A DNA stretch of 64,000 bases from the NCBI GenBank assembly GCA_012861695.1, contig JAAOOA010000095.1:181501-245500 (forward strand), written 5' to 3'. The translations under genes and the position numbers were made by a program. Shown one piece after another: positions 45,560-56,990 of the stretch (the first letter of the stretch is position 1; every line of letters starts with the position of its first letter). The notes under the pieces are model-generated. The model was not told the origin of the DNA, made no database searches, and saw nothing but the letters and a program-made list of their open reading frames with translations. This DNA is from Trematomus loennbergii (taxonomy: Eukaryota > Chordata > Actinopteri > Perciformes > Nototheniidae).

Positions 45560-48500
45560 ATGATGGTGAGTCAAAATATGTTCATTCATCTATCCATCTA
45601 TCCATCTATGTATATTTCTATACATTACTAAATAAGCTACCAAGCTTTTTCAAGAAGTTTCTAAGAACTTAAAAGACGCATGTGTTTCTGCAGTTTGAGT
45701 GAAATGTTTATCCTCACATATTATCAGCAGTGAGTACATCAGAGCTCATTGAACAGAACGTGTTGTTGGGTTGCAGGCAGTGCATCCTCAGCGGCTGACA
45801 CCACCTACTCTGCAGTCAGGATCTTGGAGAAGCAGCCAGAGCTTCCTGGTGAGTGATAACACATATGAATACATTACAAAAGAGAACAGGAAAGTAACCT
45901 CCAGTCCGTGGAGTCAGGAGGCCATCAAGAACATACAACAACAACACATGGGAATGTATCAATCCAAGTTATGTGAGGGCTCAGTCTTGGAAACTAAAAC
46001 AAAGAAATGGATATCTATATAAATAAAACCTAAAGAATGGCAACTTGATTCTTAAGATAGATTGTATTGTGAGCAAAAATATATTCCAGAAAAAAGAAAT
46101 AACATTCATTTAAAGTATTTCATGAAATGTGTCTTTAAACTATTGCATCCTGATGTGTCATTTCAATCAGGAGAGACGGTTTTGATGAAAGAATACATAT
46201 TTATTGCAGAGATACACAAATGACTGTAATGGAGTTTTTGCGATTAGGCCCCGTTGTGCAGGAGTATCATTCGGGAGGGGAGAACCGATCCCATGAAACC
46301 CCCCGGGGTCTAGACCCTGGTGGTGGTGAATGGATAGTTGGGATAGGTCTGAAGGGGAGGGGCTTAGCTTGACACTGGTGGTGGTGAATGGATAGTTGGG
46401 GTCGGTCTGAAGGGGAGGGGCTTAGCTTGACCCTGGTGGTGGTGAATGGATGGTTGGGTTCGGTCTGAAGGGGAGGGGCTTAGCTTGACCCTGGTGGTGG
46501 TGAATGGATGGTTGGGTTCGGTCTGAAGGGAGGGCTTAGCTTGACCCTGGTGGTGGTGAATAGATGGTTGGGTTCGGTCTGAAGGGGAGGGGCTTAGCTT
46601 GACCCTGGTGGTGGTGAATGGATGGTTGGGGTCGGTCTGAAGGGGAGTGGCTTAGCTTGACCCTGGTGGTGGTGGATGGATAGTTGGGGTTGGTCTGAAG
46701 GGGAGGGGCTTAGCTTGACCTGGTGCTGGTGAATGGATGGTTGGGTTCTGTCTGAAGGGGAGTGGCTTAGCTTGACCCTGGTGGTTGAATGGATGGTTGG
46801 CTTCGGTCTGAAGGGGAGGGGCTTAGCTTGAACCTGGTGGTGGTGAATGGATGGTTGGCTTCGGTCTGAAGGGGAGGGGCTTAGCTTGACCCTGGTGGTG
46901 GTGAATGGATGGTTGGGGTCGGTCTGAAGGGGAGTGGCTTAGCTTGACCCTGGTGGTGGTGAATGGATAGTTGGGGTCGGTCTGAAGGGGAGTGGCTTAG
47001 CTTGACCCTGGTGGTGGTGAATGGATAGTTGGGGTCGGTCTGAAGGGGAGGGGCTTAGCTTGACCCTGGTAGTGGTGAATGGATGGTTGGGGTTCGGGAC
47101 GAAGGGGAGTGTCTTAGCTTGACCCTGGTGGTGGTGAATAGATAGTTGGGTTCGGTCTGAAGGGGAGGGGCTTAGCTTGACCCTGGTGGTGGTGATGGAT
47201 TTGGGTCGGTCTGAAGGGAGGGGCTTAGCTTGACCCTGGTGGTGGTGAATGGATAGTTGGGGTCGGTCTGAAGGGGAGGGGCTTAGCTTGACCCTGGATT
47301 CAGAGGGACAGGAGGTGAAAAGGGGTGGAGGAGGGTTGCGTCGAGTCACCTGAAATGACAGCTGTCAGGGGGAAGAGCAGATTTAAAAGGTTTGGCAGAG
47401 CGCTGTGATAGGCTTGTGAGAATAGAGCGAAGTGATTGGTTAAGCTGGGGAGTGACGCCCCCGATCACTTATTGAGAGGAGAGAGAGTAGTAACATGGGA
47501 ATAGTAAATGAAGAGGAAAGACGGTCCTTCCTAGTTGAACTTACGCTGAGCTTCATTTTAGAAACCTTCTGGAATATTTGAATGTAGTGAAATGAATGCT
47601 ACTGTATGTGGAAGGTTAAGAAGTCATTTTAAGGGCCAATGTGTAAAAACTATAGTAACTTTGAGGTAAATATTAAGATGTAATTTGTGTTTCATTCTCA
47701 TTGCTGTCACGCCTGAGTTTCCCCCAGGCGGAAAATAAATGTTCATCTGATCTTTAAGAATTAAAATCAGTTAGAGTAACATTTTATACTTTTGTAATAT
47801 AGAAATAAAAACATGTCTCACTTAATAAAGAGAGGACTTTGTTGGTTGAGTAATTGACTGTACAATGAGCTGATTCAAAACATGCTTAGATGAAAAATAA
47901 GGAACTGACCATGACCAAATCATTTAAATATGAATGTTGGTCATTTCTTAGTGTTTATGTTTCCTGTTTCTATTTGTGTCTTCGTGCTGCTGTGTTCAGT
48001 CGCAGCTCCACTGGCTGAGTGAACATTTCAATCATTTAATTTAGAGGAATCATATGTGTCTGTCTGAGAAGAGACTCCCTGAGGGATGAATAATAACATA
48101 TAAATAAAGTGTATTGAAGTACAGTCAGACAAGAATAATGTAAACAAACCAGCTCAAAGGAGTTTGTGAGAAACGGTCCCCAGGGCGTGAACGTGTGAAA
48201 TGTGGTTTTACTTAAAGCGTCTTCAAAAGTTCCTCAAAACAAGATGACGCAGAACAAGCTAAGAGTTTGGGCTCTTTGCTTCCATAACATTCAGACTGGT
48301 TGAAAGAAGCATCTCTAATTGTTATGTTGAGGCAAATCAACCCTCACAACAGGAAAGAATGAAACAGAGAGGAATCAATAAAACACAGACATAGTTGAGA
48401 TCAATCATTATTATTTAGTTGACACCAAACACCAATGGGGAAACACTACCTGCCCTCAAGCACTCATACAGCAATGCTCCCCTGAATACCAGACACACAG

Positions 48501-51500
48501 GGCAGATATAGGTTTCCTAAATGACACACGAACATGTTCCCTAACCATGTTCAACGCACACACATTGTCAGGTCTCCTAAACTTGGACATGTTCCAGATG
48601 TAGAAAGGTCATCATCTCATGACGTCTTTAGGAGTCTTGCAGGATGTGAATTATCCAATTAACCCTTAGATGCCCGAGTGACTGGACCCTACACTCTTCC
48701 ATAAGTGGGTCAAAAAGGACCCGTATTAGAATAATATGTGTTTTTATGCCATTTCTGTCATTTTGGTCAAGAAAAATCACTTGTATAATGTTTAGTATTA
48801 TATTTTGGTTCACACTAGAAATATTTTATATTTCATTTTTCACCATTTATCATTTTAGATATTTTTTTTACATTTTGAAAAAAAACGAAATTCCATCGAA
48901 AATGCACGCGGGTCATTTTTGACCCACTTATGGAAGCTTGGGGTAGTGATACAACAACTACAATTTCTTAAAATGTAAATTTAAAATGTGAATGGCATGA
49001 TATCCAAAACATGTTTTTTGAGGAATAGCTGGAATATTAAATGATAAAAAAATGTAATTACAAAGATACTTCAAGAATACCACCTCACCGGGTCAAAAAG
49101 ACCCACTTATGCATCTAAGGGTTAACAAACTATATATACACATCTGCACATGAACGCACATACATTTCTTTACATTGACCAACACACCAACATCCTTATC
49201 ATTTCTTAGCTAATGCATGCTGGATATGAACCACTAACTTTAGACTCTAACTGTATTATATCTGAGGAAGACCTCCCTTGGACTTCCTCTGACCTTTGCC
49301 AATTTACTTAACATGGGTACATCTGCTGATTACATTACATCACATGTTACTTGTTAGACACTTTTATCCAAAGCGACTTACATACTCAATACTGTGGACA
49401 ATCCCCACAGGAACAAATTGGGGTGAACCTGTGACCATCTGATCCCCAGACCAAGGCTCTATCCACTGCGCCACACGCCTCACTGATAATTACGGAAGAG
49501 ACAATGGAGCCTCTCTGACCTGTTACCTTCATAAATAAGTGAGAAACACGCTGTAATAAGGAATCTGCCATAACAGTTACATTTTATTTTAATTTAATTA
49601 TACTTCACATCGATTTCTACTGAAACAAAAATTAATGTTTGCATTAGATAATGCCCCATTTGCATTTTTCAACATTTAAAATAAACTTGTAATAAAAACA
49701 TATCATCTTAATTCAGCTGATCAACTGTGATAGTTACGTGGTCACATTATAGGTCCGTTTTTACAACTTTGTCCATATTGGAATATATTTAGGTTTTTCT
49801 GGTGACAGTGTGTTTCTGATTTATGGACTGCATTCATAACATTCTGAAAAACAATTGGCTCTAACATGTCCAAAAAAGGAAACTCTGAAAGCGGATGTAT
49901 CTAGCGTGTGAACCTGTGAAATGGTGTGACTTTAACCGCTTCTTTAAAACGTCCTTAAAACAGGAGACGAACACAAACACAGCAACAACACAAACACTAA
50001 GTGACTCCTGGTCAGGACTTTGGGCTGGTTTGCTCCTCCAGACCGTTCAAGTCTTCTTTAATTTCCCAACATGTTCAGAGTGTAAGTGATCCAGATCCTT
50101 TGTTATATTTAGCACATTTGATGATTTCCACTCCCTTATGGAACGTCTGTCCTCAACAGGTTCCCAACAGCAGTCTGAGTCAGCTCTACCATGTAAAGTC
50201 ACCTCAGAGAGAGCGGCTGTGATTGTTCTCAGCGTTCTCCTGGCAGCTTCTCTCATCACTCTCGGAGTAACCTGTGAGTTTCTTTTCAAACTCAATGAAT
50301 TAAGAACAAGATTTAAATCTGATGGATGTTCAAGGAACAGAACTGGTGGCTTCAGGTGATCTCTGCAAACATGTAACAGAACAGCTTGAAGTTAAATTCA
50401 TCTTAACAGAGTCGTGGTAATTAACTGATGCTTTCATTTTCCTTTCTCAATTTAAAATCAGTCAAATTAGTATGGAGAATTTCAATGTCATGTTTTCAAT
50501 CTATTTGGCATTTCAATGTATACCTACCTCTCCATAACATTACTATATATTTTGGAATGATTCTCCTCTAATGAACAGACTCTTCAAACCTTTCTTTGTC
50601 TATTTTAACAATCAGCTCATCAAAACATCCAAACCATAGAACGTCTCCAAAAGATGACAGATGAGCGTGATGACGCTGAGATGAAAAACCTCACAGGTAA
50701 ACTTCGTCCACATCCAGATCCCTTTCAAATGTTTTAACACTCATATTGTTCTGTTAAACATTCATCTTTGTGTCTCTTCTCGACTGAGTGAACCATGGAA
50801 GAGTTTTGATCTCTGTTCAGGTTCTGTTCAAAGTAAAACCATTTGTATATTCTTCCATAACAGAGAAATCTCTGAAGTAAACAGTCCATCTGACTCAAAT
50901 CTTTGCTCTGATCTCTTTAAAGGGGGCTCATGTAAAAGATGCCCAGACGGCTGGGAGCCTCATGGAGGAAAATGCTATTATTTCTCCATCAATGAAGCAA
51001 CCTGGACACGGAGCAGAGCTGAATGCAGACGTACAGGAGGAGATCTGGTTAAGATAGAGAGCACAGAGGAGCAGGTAGAACACACTGCTGCAGGCTCACC
51101 ATTCACCACTTGGTTTCTGCATTAGTTCAGAGAAGTTATTCAACATATTTGGTTTTGCTGTCCAGGAATTCCTGGAGCAGAAAGTGAGAGGTGAAATGAC
51201 TGAAGGTGAGGACAAGTTCTGGATCGGACTGACGGACTCAGAGACAGAGGGAACATGGCTGTGGACAGACGGATCACCACTGGACAGCGGGTTTGATTGT
51301 TGGAAACACATTTTTTTAAATTTCCAATATCAAAGTCATCAGTTTGATTAAATCACATCTTTCTCTTCCTCAAACCTCAGATTGACTTTTTGGTTCGGAA
51401 GAGAGCCAGACAACTTTAAAGGGATCGATACTATGGAAGAGGATTGTGCGAGGATGGGGGAGAGAGGTGGAGCGACAGACCTGAAGTGTTGGTTCGATAA

Positions 51501-51567
51501 ATCCTGTGAAGACCCTCACAAAAGTATCTGTGAGAAACCAGAAGACCCTAACTCACTGAGAATCTGA
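45560..51567 (+). CDS. Type II C-type lectin receptor, six coding exons
   Basis: Coding exons: 45560-45565 (ATG ATG), 45777-45848, 50171-50273, 50616-50696, 50923-51074, 51166-51290, and 51381-51567 with the stop. All junctions are canonical and in phase, and the total of 726 nt gives an intact 241-residue protein. Order: short cytoplasmic tail, transmembrane helix (AAVIVLSVLLAASLITLGV), short stalk, C-terminal lectin domain. It resembles fish CD209/CLEC4-like receptors that bind glycans or act as NK-type receptors. The polyadenylation signal AATAAA is at 51643-51648. The orthologue cannot be named. The 4.3-kb second intron holds a minisatellite and an LTR. Confidence 0.75.
45777..45848 (+). 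CDS. Lectin receptor exon 2, cytoplasmic tail
   Basis: 72 nt in phase 0, acceptor gggttgcag and donor CTG/GTGAGT. In the frame that joins both neighbours it encodes VHPQRLTPPTLQ and SQSFL, with no tyrosine motif. The next frame over reads ADTTYSAVRILEKQPELP, which looks like a signalling tail with an ITIM-like tyrosine (T.YSAV). See findings. The exon itself is well bounded. Confidence 0.55.
46313..47300. repeat. 58-bp minisatellite in the lectin intron
   Basis: About 17 copies of a 58-bp unit containing ccctggtggtggtgaatgga and ggggaggggcttagcttga, differing by point changes and small indels. The unit is not a multiple of three. The 136-codon minus-strand frame at 46939-47349 is a by-product of indels in the array. 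Confidence 0.9.
47310..48320. other. Lectin intron, unclassified
   Basis: No gene found. The stretch 48185-48255 is weakly similar to 49895-49965 (both contain gtgtgaa..tgtgaaatg followed by aaa..gtc.t..aaa), perhaps an old duplication. Confidence 0.35.
48663..49121. mobile_element. TTAA-flanked, piggyBac-like MITE in an LTR
   Basis: Flanked by TTAA at 48659-48662 and 49122-49125, ends CCCTTAGATGC and its reverse complement. Longer imperfect inverted tracts (gtgggtcaaaaaggaccc near both ends) follow. 459 bp, non-coding. Confidence 0.8.
49331..49482 (-). mobile_element. tRNA-derived SINE, minus strand
   Basis: On the minus strand it opens with tRNA-like GTGTGGCGCAGTGGATAGAG (A box), then GGTTCACCCC (B box). 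It ends with the common fish tail gtcgctttggataaaagtg. Flanked by CTGAT at 49326-49330 and 49483-49487. It is inserted in the family B LTR. Confidence 0.8.
50171..50273 (+). CDS. Lectin receptor exon 3, transmembrane helix
   Basis: 103 nt, acceptor cccaacag, donor ACCT/GTGAGT. Encodes QSESALPCKVTSERA, then a hydrophobic run of about 20 residues, VIVLSVLLAASLITLGVT. Basic residues before it and the downstream extracellular domain make a type II membrane protein. Confidence 0.8.
50616..50696 (+). CDS. Lectin receptor exon 4, stalk
   Basis: 81 nt encoding HQNIQTIERLQKMTDERDDA then EMKNLTG. A short heptad-like helical stalk with one N-glycosylation site (NLT). Splice phases 1 and 1 keep the frame. 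Confidence 0.75.
50923..51074 (+). CDS. Lectin receptor exon 5, lectin domain part 1
   Basis: 152 nt. Encodes CPDGWEPHGGKCYYFS, then TWTRSRAECRRTGGDLVKIE and STEEQ. This is the canonical first third of a long-form C-type lectin domain (W.....CY.FS, S...C...G..L..I). Confidence 0.85.
51166..51290 (+). CDS. Lectin receptor exon 6, lectin domain part 2
   Basis: 125 nt, encoding EFLEQKVRGEMTEGEDKFWI, then GLTDSETEGTWLWTDGSPLD. It contains the WIGLTD core and the G.W.W.DGS loop. Donor AGCGG/GTTTGA. Confidence 0.85.
51381..51567 (+). CDS. Lectin receptor exon 7, lectin domain end
   Basis: Encodes LTFWFGREPDNFKGIDTMEE, DCARM, then KCWFDKSCEDPHKSICEKP and a short tail to TGA. The EPN or QPD calcium/sugar motif is EPD here, and the WND motif is WFD. 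So one calcium-2 ligand may be lost, and sugar specificity cannot be predicted. Disulphide cysteines are present. Confidence 0.8.
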
Positions 51568-52849
51568 AAGCAGCTCAGCTGAAGTCTCAGCCTGTTTATA
51601 TATCTCAGTACAGGATGCAGAATGTGGAGCAGGGTGCTTTTTAATAAAGCTCTTATATAAATACAAATAATATATACAGCCATGCAAACATTAAAATGCA
51701 GTTTCTTGAATGTGTTGAATGATTAAGAACAGAAGTTATATTTTAACTTTCTTTTAAACTATAATGGCACTGGATTGGCACAAAATAAGTGACATTTTCA
51801 TTTTGGGCTCTGAGTAATAGTGACAGCATTTCTCCATATTATCCCCATTTTTACAAATCAGACAATCATTCAAATAATGGAGAAATGATTTCTGCAGATG
51901 AATCCATGATGATATCCATTGCTTGCATTTCACTAAAACACATGTAATAATGAGCTCCACCTGCCCGAAGTCCAACAGTAAAATGACATGTATGCATTGG
52001 TCACAATAATCTAATGATATGACGTATAATATTATAACCATCGCAGCTTTTAGCTTTTTTACTTATTCATAATATTGCAGGAATGTTACTGGTGATAGTG
52101 TATTTGTACACTGTGTTATTATTACTTTAGTAGGTATTAGTTTACTTTCTGTCAATGAACATCTTGTTTCAGCCGTACTTCAATGAACTGCTGTGTTTCA
52201 TTTCTAACTAAACATCATATTTCATATTCTCTTCACTTTGTTTAATAAAAACGTGTATTTGTTAAGTAGCTACTAACTAAAGTTGTCCGATGCATGTAAT
52301 GAAGTAAAAAGTAAAAATAAGTACTTGAGAAGTGATGTGTACTTTAGTAAAGTAAAGTATTTTAAAATCTTTTGCCTGAACTGTTTTATTTGAGCTACGA
52401 CAGCTCGCTCATCTGTAAACATGTAATCCATGTATTGTCTTCTTTTGTCATTTCATTTGGAAGTAACTTTAAACATTTAAAAAGTGAATGTGTAAAACAA
52501 AAAACACAACGGTAATATTTGTTGATGTTTTCCATTTTGGATATGCATAACAACTAATTCAGATGAAGGTTAAACAAGAATTACTTTGATTGAAATGAAT
52601 TAGTAAATTGAGTGGCAGCTTAAAAGCATCAACATTCAACTGACTCAAGGATGATGAAAACACAGACTGGACAAACAGTATGAACCATCAGTTTAACGTG
52701 CCTTTCTTTTTCTCTTTAAGACATCAGTAATGATAATATTTGAACATGGTTTAGACTTTAAGGGTTGAAGTAATGAGAAGAGAAGAGTGAGCAGAAGATC
52801 AGAGCAGCTCTGAGACATCGTCTCTATCAGCACATCAATGTGGGAGCCT
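51568..52849. other. 3' flank of the lectin gene
   Basis: Contains the AATAAA at 51643-51648 and then AT-rich intergenic sequence with no gene or recognisable transposon. Confidence 0.4.
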
Positions 52850-53818
52850 AAAGCCCGTCACACGTTCCCCAAATTGACACCAGATGGACACACCAATATG
52901 GAATTGTGAATTTTGTACGAAGATGGCCCCGAACAGCCAGGCAACAGCCGAAGCAAGTACGATGCCTACAGAACGCCACCCGATGGCCCCGAACCACACA
53001 CGAAGAAAACATTTACATTACATTTAAGACATACAACTGCATTGAAACACAAACAGTGATGTTAAAGTATCATGATACTGTGCTGATATGTTCAGACTTT
53101 GTTCTTTACTTTCTCCGTCTTTATATGTAGAAATATACGTTTTCTCCGTCATGTTGTTTCTATAGCAACAACAACTAAATAAAACAGGAAGTTAACCTAA
53201 ATTACATTTAAGAAGTACAACTGCAACTAAAGTAACAACAACAATGTAATATCCTTTCCAGTTTCACAGAACACAAATTGGTTGTTTACATAATATGTTT
53301 ACATGATTTTGTTGTTCACTAAAACAACCAGAGAAGCGATCTGCAAGGAAACGTTGCACACCGTGGTCCCATCTCGATGTCATCGTACTATAATACGATG
53401 GCTACACGACGGCATTGCGAGGGCTTCACGTAGTCGTGTTGCCTTCCTAAGACAATCGGGCAGCTTCTTGTTTCCTTCGTATTGTCTTCGTGAGGCACAA
53501 AATGCCCGATGGCACCGATGATCACACGAAGTAGAGACGAAGATGACACGATTTGACAAGATGCCCTCACGATGGCCTTACGAAGGGCAAAATGGACACA
53601 CGAATTCGACACGAAAATAAACCTTCGCAAAGTCCTTCGGCAATTTGTTGGCATGCCAAAGATGTTGCCACCGCTCACGAAGTTGCTGCCGGAGCCTGAG
53701 GAACTCCACCGGCGGTCATACGATGGCTTGAGACGCCCTCACGAACGGCCCGATGTTGTTACGATCAGAGCCGTGTGTCCATCTGGTGTCAATTTCGGGA
53801 CAGTGAGACGGGGGCTTT
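52850..53818. mobile_element. Inverted-repeat element with internal subrepeats
   Basis: The left end AAAGCCCGTCACACG and the reversed right end AAAGCCCCCGTCTCACTG lead into a shared aattgacaccagatggacac in opposite orientation. Between them are many diverged copies of acgatgg/ccatcgt-like and acgaag/cttcgt-like motifs on both strands (53330-53770). No transposase. The family is not identified. Confidence 0.65.
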
Positions 53819-54961
53819 CGTGAAACAACATCATGTCTCTGAACCATGATATCCTATCTAACAACAAACACTCTTTTCATTTCTTTAGACTAACTTCTGC
53901 AGCCTGTGCATACTAATGATGATCATCAACAAGTATGCAACCAACTCTCTCAGGAGAACCTAAATCAAATCAACCTGAACAGACGACAAAACTCAGAAAA
54001 TGTCACAGAATGATCAACAACAAAAACACTATCAAGTTAAATGAACCGCCTGCACTTCAGCCTTTCAATGAACAGGAACTTCACTGCGCATCCCAAGCAC
54101 ATGCAAGAACAAACATCATTATTATTATAGATATGGTTTTTTCACAATAATATTGCACACGCAGAAGAGTAACCTTCTGTTGATGTTTCTCTCTGCACAG
54201 CAAGATATTAAAATGACAACAAACTCTTACTTCTTACTATTTGTAGCACATACTACAATTAGAATGTTACTTAAACAACAAATCAGATACTGGCAGATTG
54301 AGCTTTGACTTGACATCTCTACTGTTTACTGTATTAGCTACATGTAGTCTTTTCTTCTGGTGATTCAGCTCCTGCTTCCATTTATTAAACCTCTGCTCTG
54401 GACTGATATTACCTATGGTTATAAAATACACATTGAAACTGTTAGACAAACAACATGTACTTTAACTAATCACTTCTTACGCTTCACTCAGTTTAAGAAT
54501 TTGAATCGTTAAGAAGAGAGTCAAAAAAACAGGTGGTTAATGAACAACCTGTTATAATATCTGTTGGGAGAATCCTGAATGTCCTCTTCCAACATGAGAG
54601 TAACATGATAACAAAGGTATCCCAACTGTAGCTGTGAACATGACAGGATGTATGATTACCTAGAAGAGCATCAGGACTGTTTGAGGCATATGATAGCTAT
54701 GTGATTAACATGATGATTCAGCCTCTATGGAGATAGACATATGACAAGCATGCTCATTTCTGACGTGGAGCTAATCTGAAGTAAACATTGAATACTGCTT
54801 TCTATTCCTCCATCTTGTGACTGTGTAACTCCCTCTCTTGGATATCAGCATGTGAAGGACTCTGTTCAGGAACTAGTTGATGCTCTGTATGTGATGACTA
54901 CTTCCATTCTGGAGAGGATCACAGATACATGGACCCTGAGATTGAAGCTCAAGCCGGGACC
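53819..54961. other. Intergenic, no feature recognised
   Basis: AT-rich. An open stretch at 54852-54961 runs into the 57-bp minisatellite, but no protein family is recognisable in any frame. Confidence 0.35.
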
Positions 54962-56428
54962 AGTGAACATCAGCAGGAGAGGACTCTTTAAAGTAGAGAC
55001 ACTACACACTGATATACACCTGAACATCAGCAGGAGAGGACTCTTTAAAGTAGAGACACTACATACTGATATACACCTGAACATCAGCAGGAGAGGACTC
55101 TTTAAAGTAGAGACATACATACTGATATACACCTGAACATCAGCAGGAGAGGACTCTTTAAAGTAGAGACACTACATACTGATATACACCTGAACCTCAG
55201 CAGGAGAGGACTCTTTAAAGTAGAGACACTACATACTGATATACACCTGAACATCAGCAGGAGAGGACTCTTTAAAGTAGAGACACTACATACTGATATA
55301 CACCTGAACATCAGCAGGAGAGGACTCTTAAAGTAGAGACACTACATACTGATATACACCTGAACATGAGCAGGAGAGGACTCTTTAAAGTAGAGACACT
55401 ACATACTGATATACACCTGAACATCAGCAGGAGAGGACTCTTTAAAGTAGAGACACTACACACTGATATACACCTGAACATCAGCAGGAGAGGACTCTTT
55501 AAAGTAGAGACACTACATACTGATATACACCTGAACATCAGCAGGAGAGGACTCTTTAAAGTAGAGACACTACATACTGATATACACCTGAACCTCAGCA
55601 GGAGAGGACTCTTTAAAGTAGAGACACTACATACTGATATACACCTGAACCTCAGCAGGAGAGGACTCTTTAAAGTAGAGACACTACATACTGATATACA
55701 CCTGAACATCAGCAGGAGAGGACTCTTTAAAGTAGAGACACTACATACTGATATACACCTGAACCTCAGCAGGAGAGGACTCTTTAAAGTAGAGACACTA
55801 CATACTGATATACACCTGAACATCAGCAGGAGAGGACTCTTTAAAGTAGAGACACTACATACTGATATACACCTGAACCTCAGCAGGAGAGGACTCTTTA
55901 AAGTAGAGACACTACATACTGATATACACCTGAACATCAGCAGGAGAGGACTCTTTAAAGTAGAGACACTACATACTGATATACACCTGAACATCAGCAG
56001 GAGAGGACTCTTTAAAGTAGAGACACTACATACTGATAACACCTGAACATCAGCAGGAGAGGACCTTTAAAGTCGAGACACTACATACCGATATACACCT
56101 GAACATCAGCAGGAGAGGACTGTTTAAAGTAGAGACACTACATACTGATATACACCTGAACACTCAGCAGGAGAGGACTCTTTAAAGTAGAGACACTACA
56201 TACTGATATACACCTGAACATCAGCAGGAGAGGACTCTTTAAAGTCGAGACACTACATACCGATATACACCTGAACATCAGCAGGAGAGGACTGTTTAAA
56301 GTAGAGACACTACATACTGATATACACCTGAACATCAGCAGGAGAGGACTCTTTAAAGTAGAGACACTACATACTGATATACACCTGAACATAAGCAGGA
56401 GAGGACTCTTTAAAGTAGAGACATTACT
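54962..56428. repeat. 57-bp minisatellite open on both strands
   Basis: About 25 copies of a 57-bp unit containing cagcaggagaggactctt and ctactgatatacacctga-like ends. Since 57 is a multiple of three, the array reads as ISRRGLFKVETLHTDIHLN on the plus strand (226 codons at 55366-56046) and as CISVCSVSTLKSPLLLMFR on the minus strand (243 codons at 55311-56042). Single-base losses at about 55109, 55329, 56037 and 56065 break the frame. Units alternate acatcag and acctcag. No promoter or protein family supports translation. Confidence 0.9.
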
Positions 56429-56466
56429 TCTACACCGCCAGTATTACATTTATTTGACAGCTTTAG

Positions 56467-56512
56467 TTACTTTGCATATTCAAATTATACAAAATTTGAA
56501 TATGCAAAGTAA
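56467..56512. repeat. Perfect 20-bp hairpin
   Basis: ttactttgcatattcaaatt at 56467-56486 is exactly complementary in reverse to 56493-56512, with a 6-base loop. Probably the core of a decayed inverted-repeat transposon next to the minisatellite. Too AT-rich to suggest a terminator or microRNA. Confidence 0.8.
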
Positions 56513-56723
56513 AGTTTTGAATGCAGGAGTTTTATTTGTAACAAAGTATTTCTGCACAGTAGTATAAATACTTTAGTATAGGATCGGAGTACTCCCTCAA
56601 CTTCTGCTTGTACTTCTATTTCGAGTATAGTAACACTTTGCAAACTGTAGCCTATTATATATATTTGTACTTTAACTTGAGGGAAACTTTTACCTGGAGT
56701 ATTGCCTCTTTCCTGTTCTGTTT

Positions 56724-56990
56724 ACGTGGAACTGTGAAGAACACGGACGCCTTCTGGATATCTGGGCAGAAGAGAACATTTCACAACTTTTGGAAAAGGT
56801 ACACAAGAACGTGGAGGTCTTCAAAAATCTTTAGCGGAGGAATGAAGCAGAATGGATTTACCCGGAGTGATGAACAGTGTCGTGAAAAGTTAAAAAAGCT
56901 CCGTTGACAAAACATTAAAGTGCACGACGCGCTGCAGAATAGTGGCAGCTCCCCGATATTAGAGACACATGTATTTGTTCTGACGACCTC
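56724..56990 (+). pseudogene. Decayed Myb/SANT-like (trihelix) domain
   Basis: In one frame TWNCEEHGRLLDIWAEENIS, then LLEKVHKNVEVFKNL. After a one-base shift near 56832 it continues MKQNGFTRSDEQCREKLKKL, followed by a TGA and NIKVHDALQNSGSSP. The W...E...LL.IWAE and R...QCREK.KKL pattern is that of the Myb/SANT-like DNA-binding domain found in MSANTD and ZSCAN-type proteins and in Harbinger-associated proteins. Frameshift and stop make it a relic, probably transposon-derived. Confidence 0.6.

Larger units (their letters stand above)
48325..49574 (-). mobile_element. Solo LTR of family B, with two nested insertions
   Basis: It matches the family B LTR (starts TGTTGAGG for TGTTGTGG, ends GCCATAACA) and is again flanked by GTTA at 48321-48324 and 49575-49578. 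After removing the TTAA element and the SINE, about 620 bp of LTR remain. It is more diverged than the two LTRs of the complete element. Confidence 0.75.

Noticed and set aside
46939..47349. 136-codon minus-strand frame rich in PSPSD and IHHHQG
   Set aside because: It is the 58-bp minisatellite read through; unit length is not a multiple of three and no family resemblance exists.
54962..56428. CRISPR array
   Set aside because: Repeats are contiguous 57-bp units without unique spacers, in a vertebrate genome. It is a minisatellite.
56467..56512. Transcription terminator or microRNA precursor
   Set aside because: A perfect 20-bp stem with a 6-base loop and high AT content fits a transposon relic; no supporting context for either RNA role.
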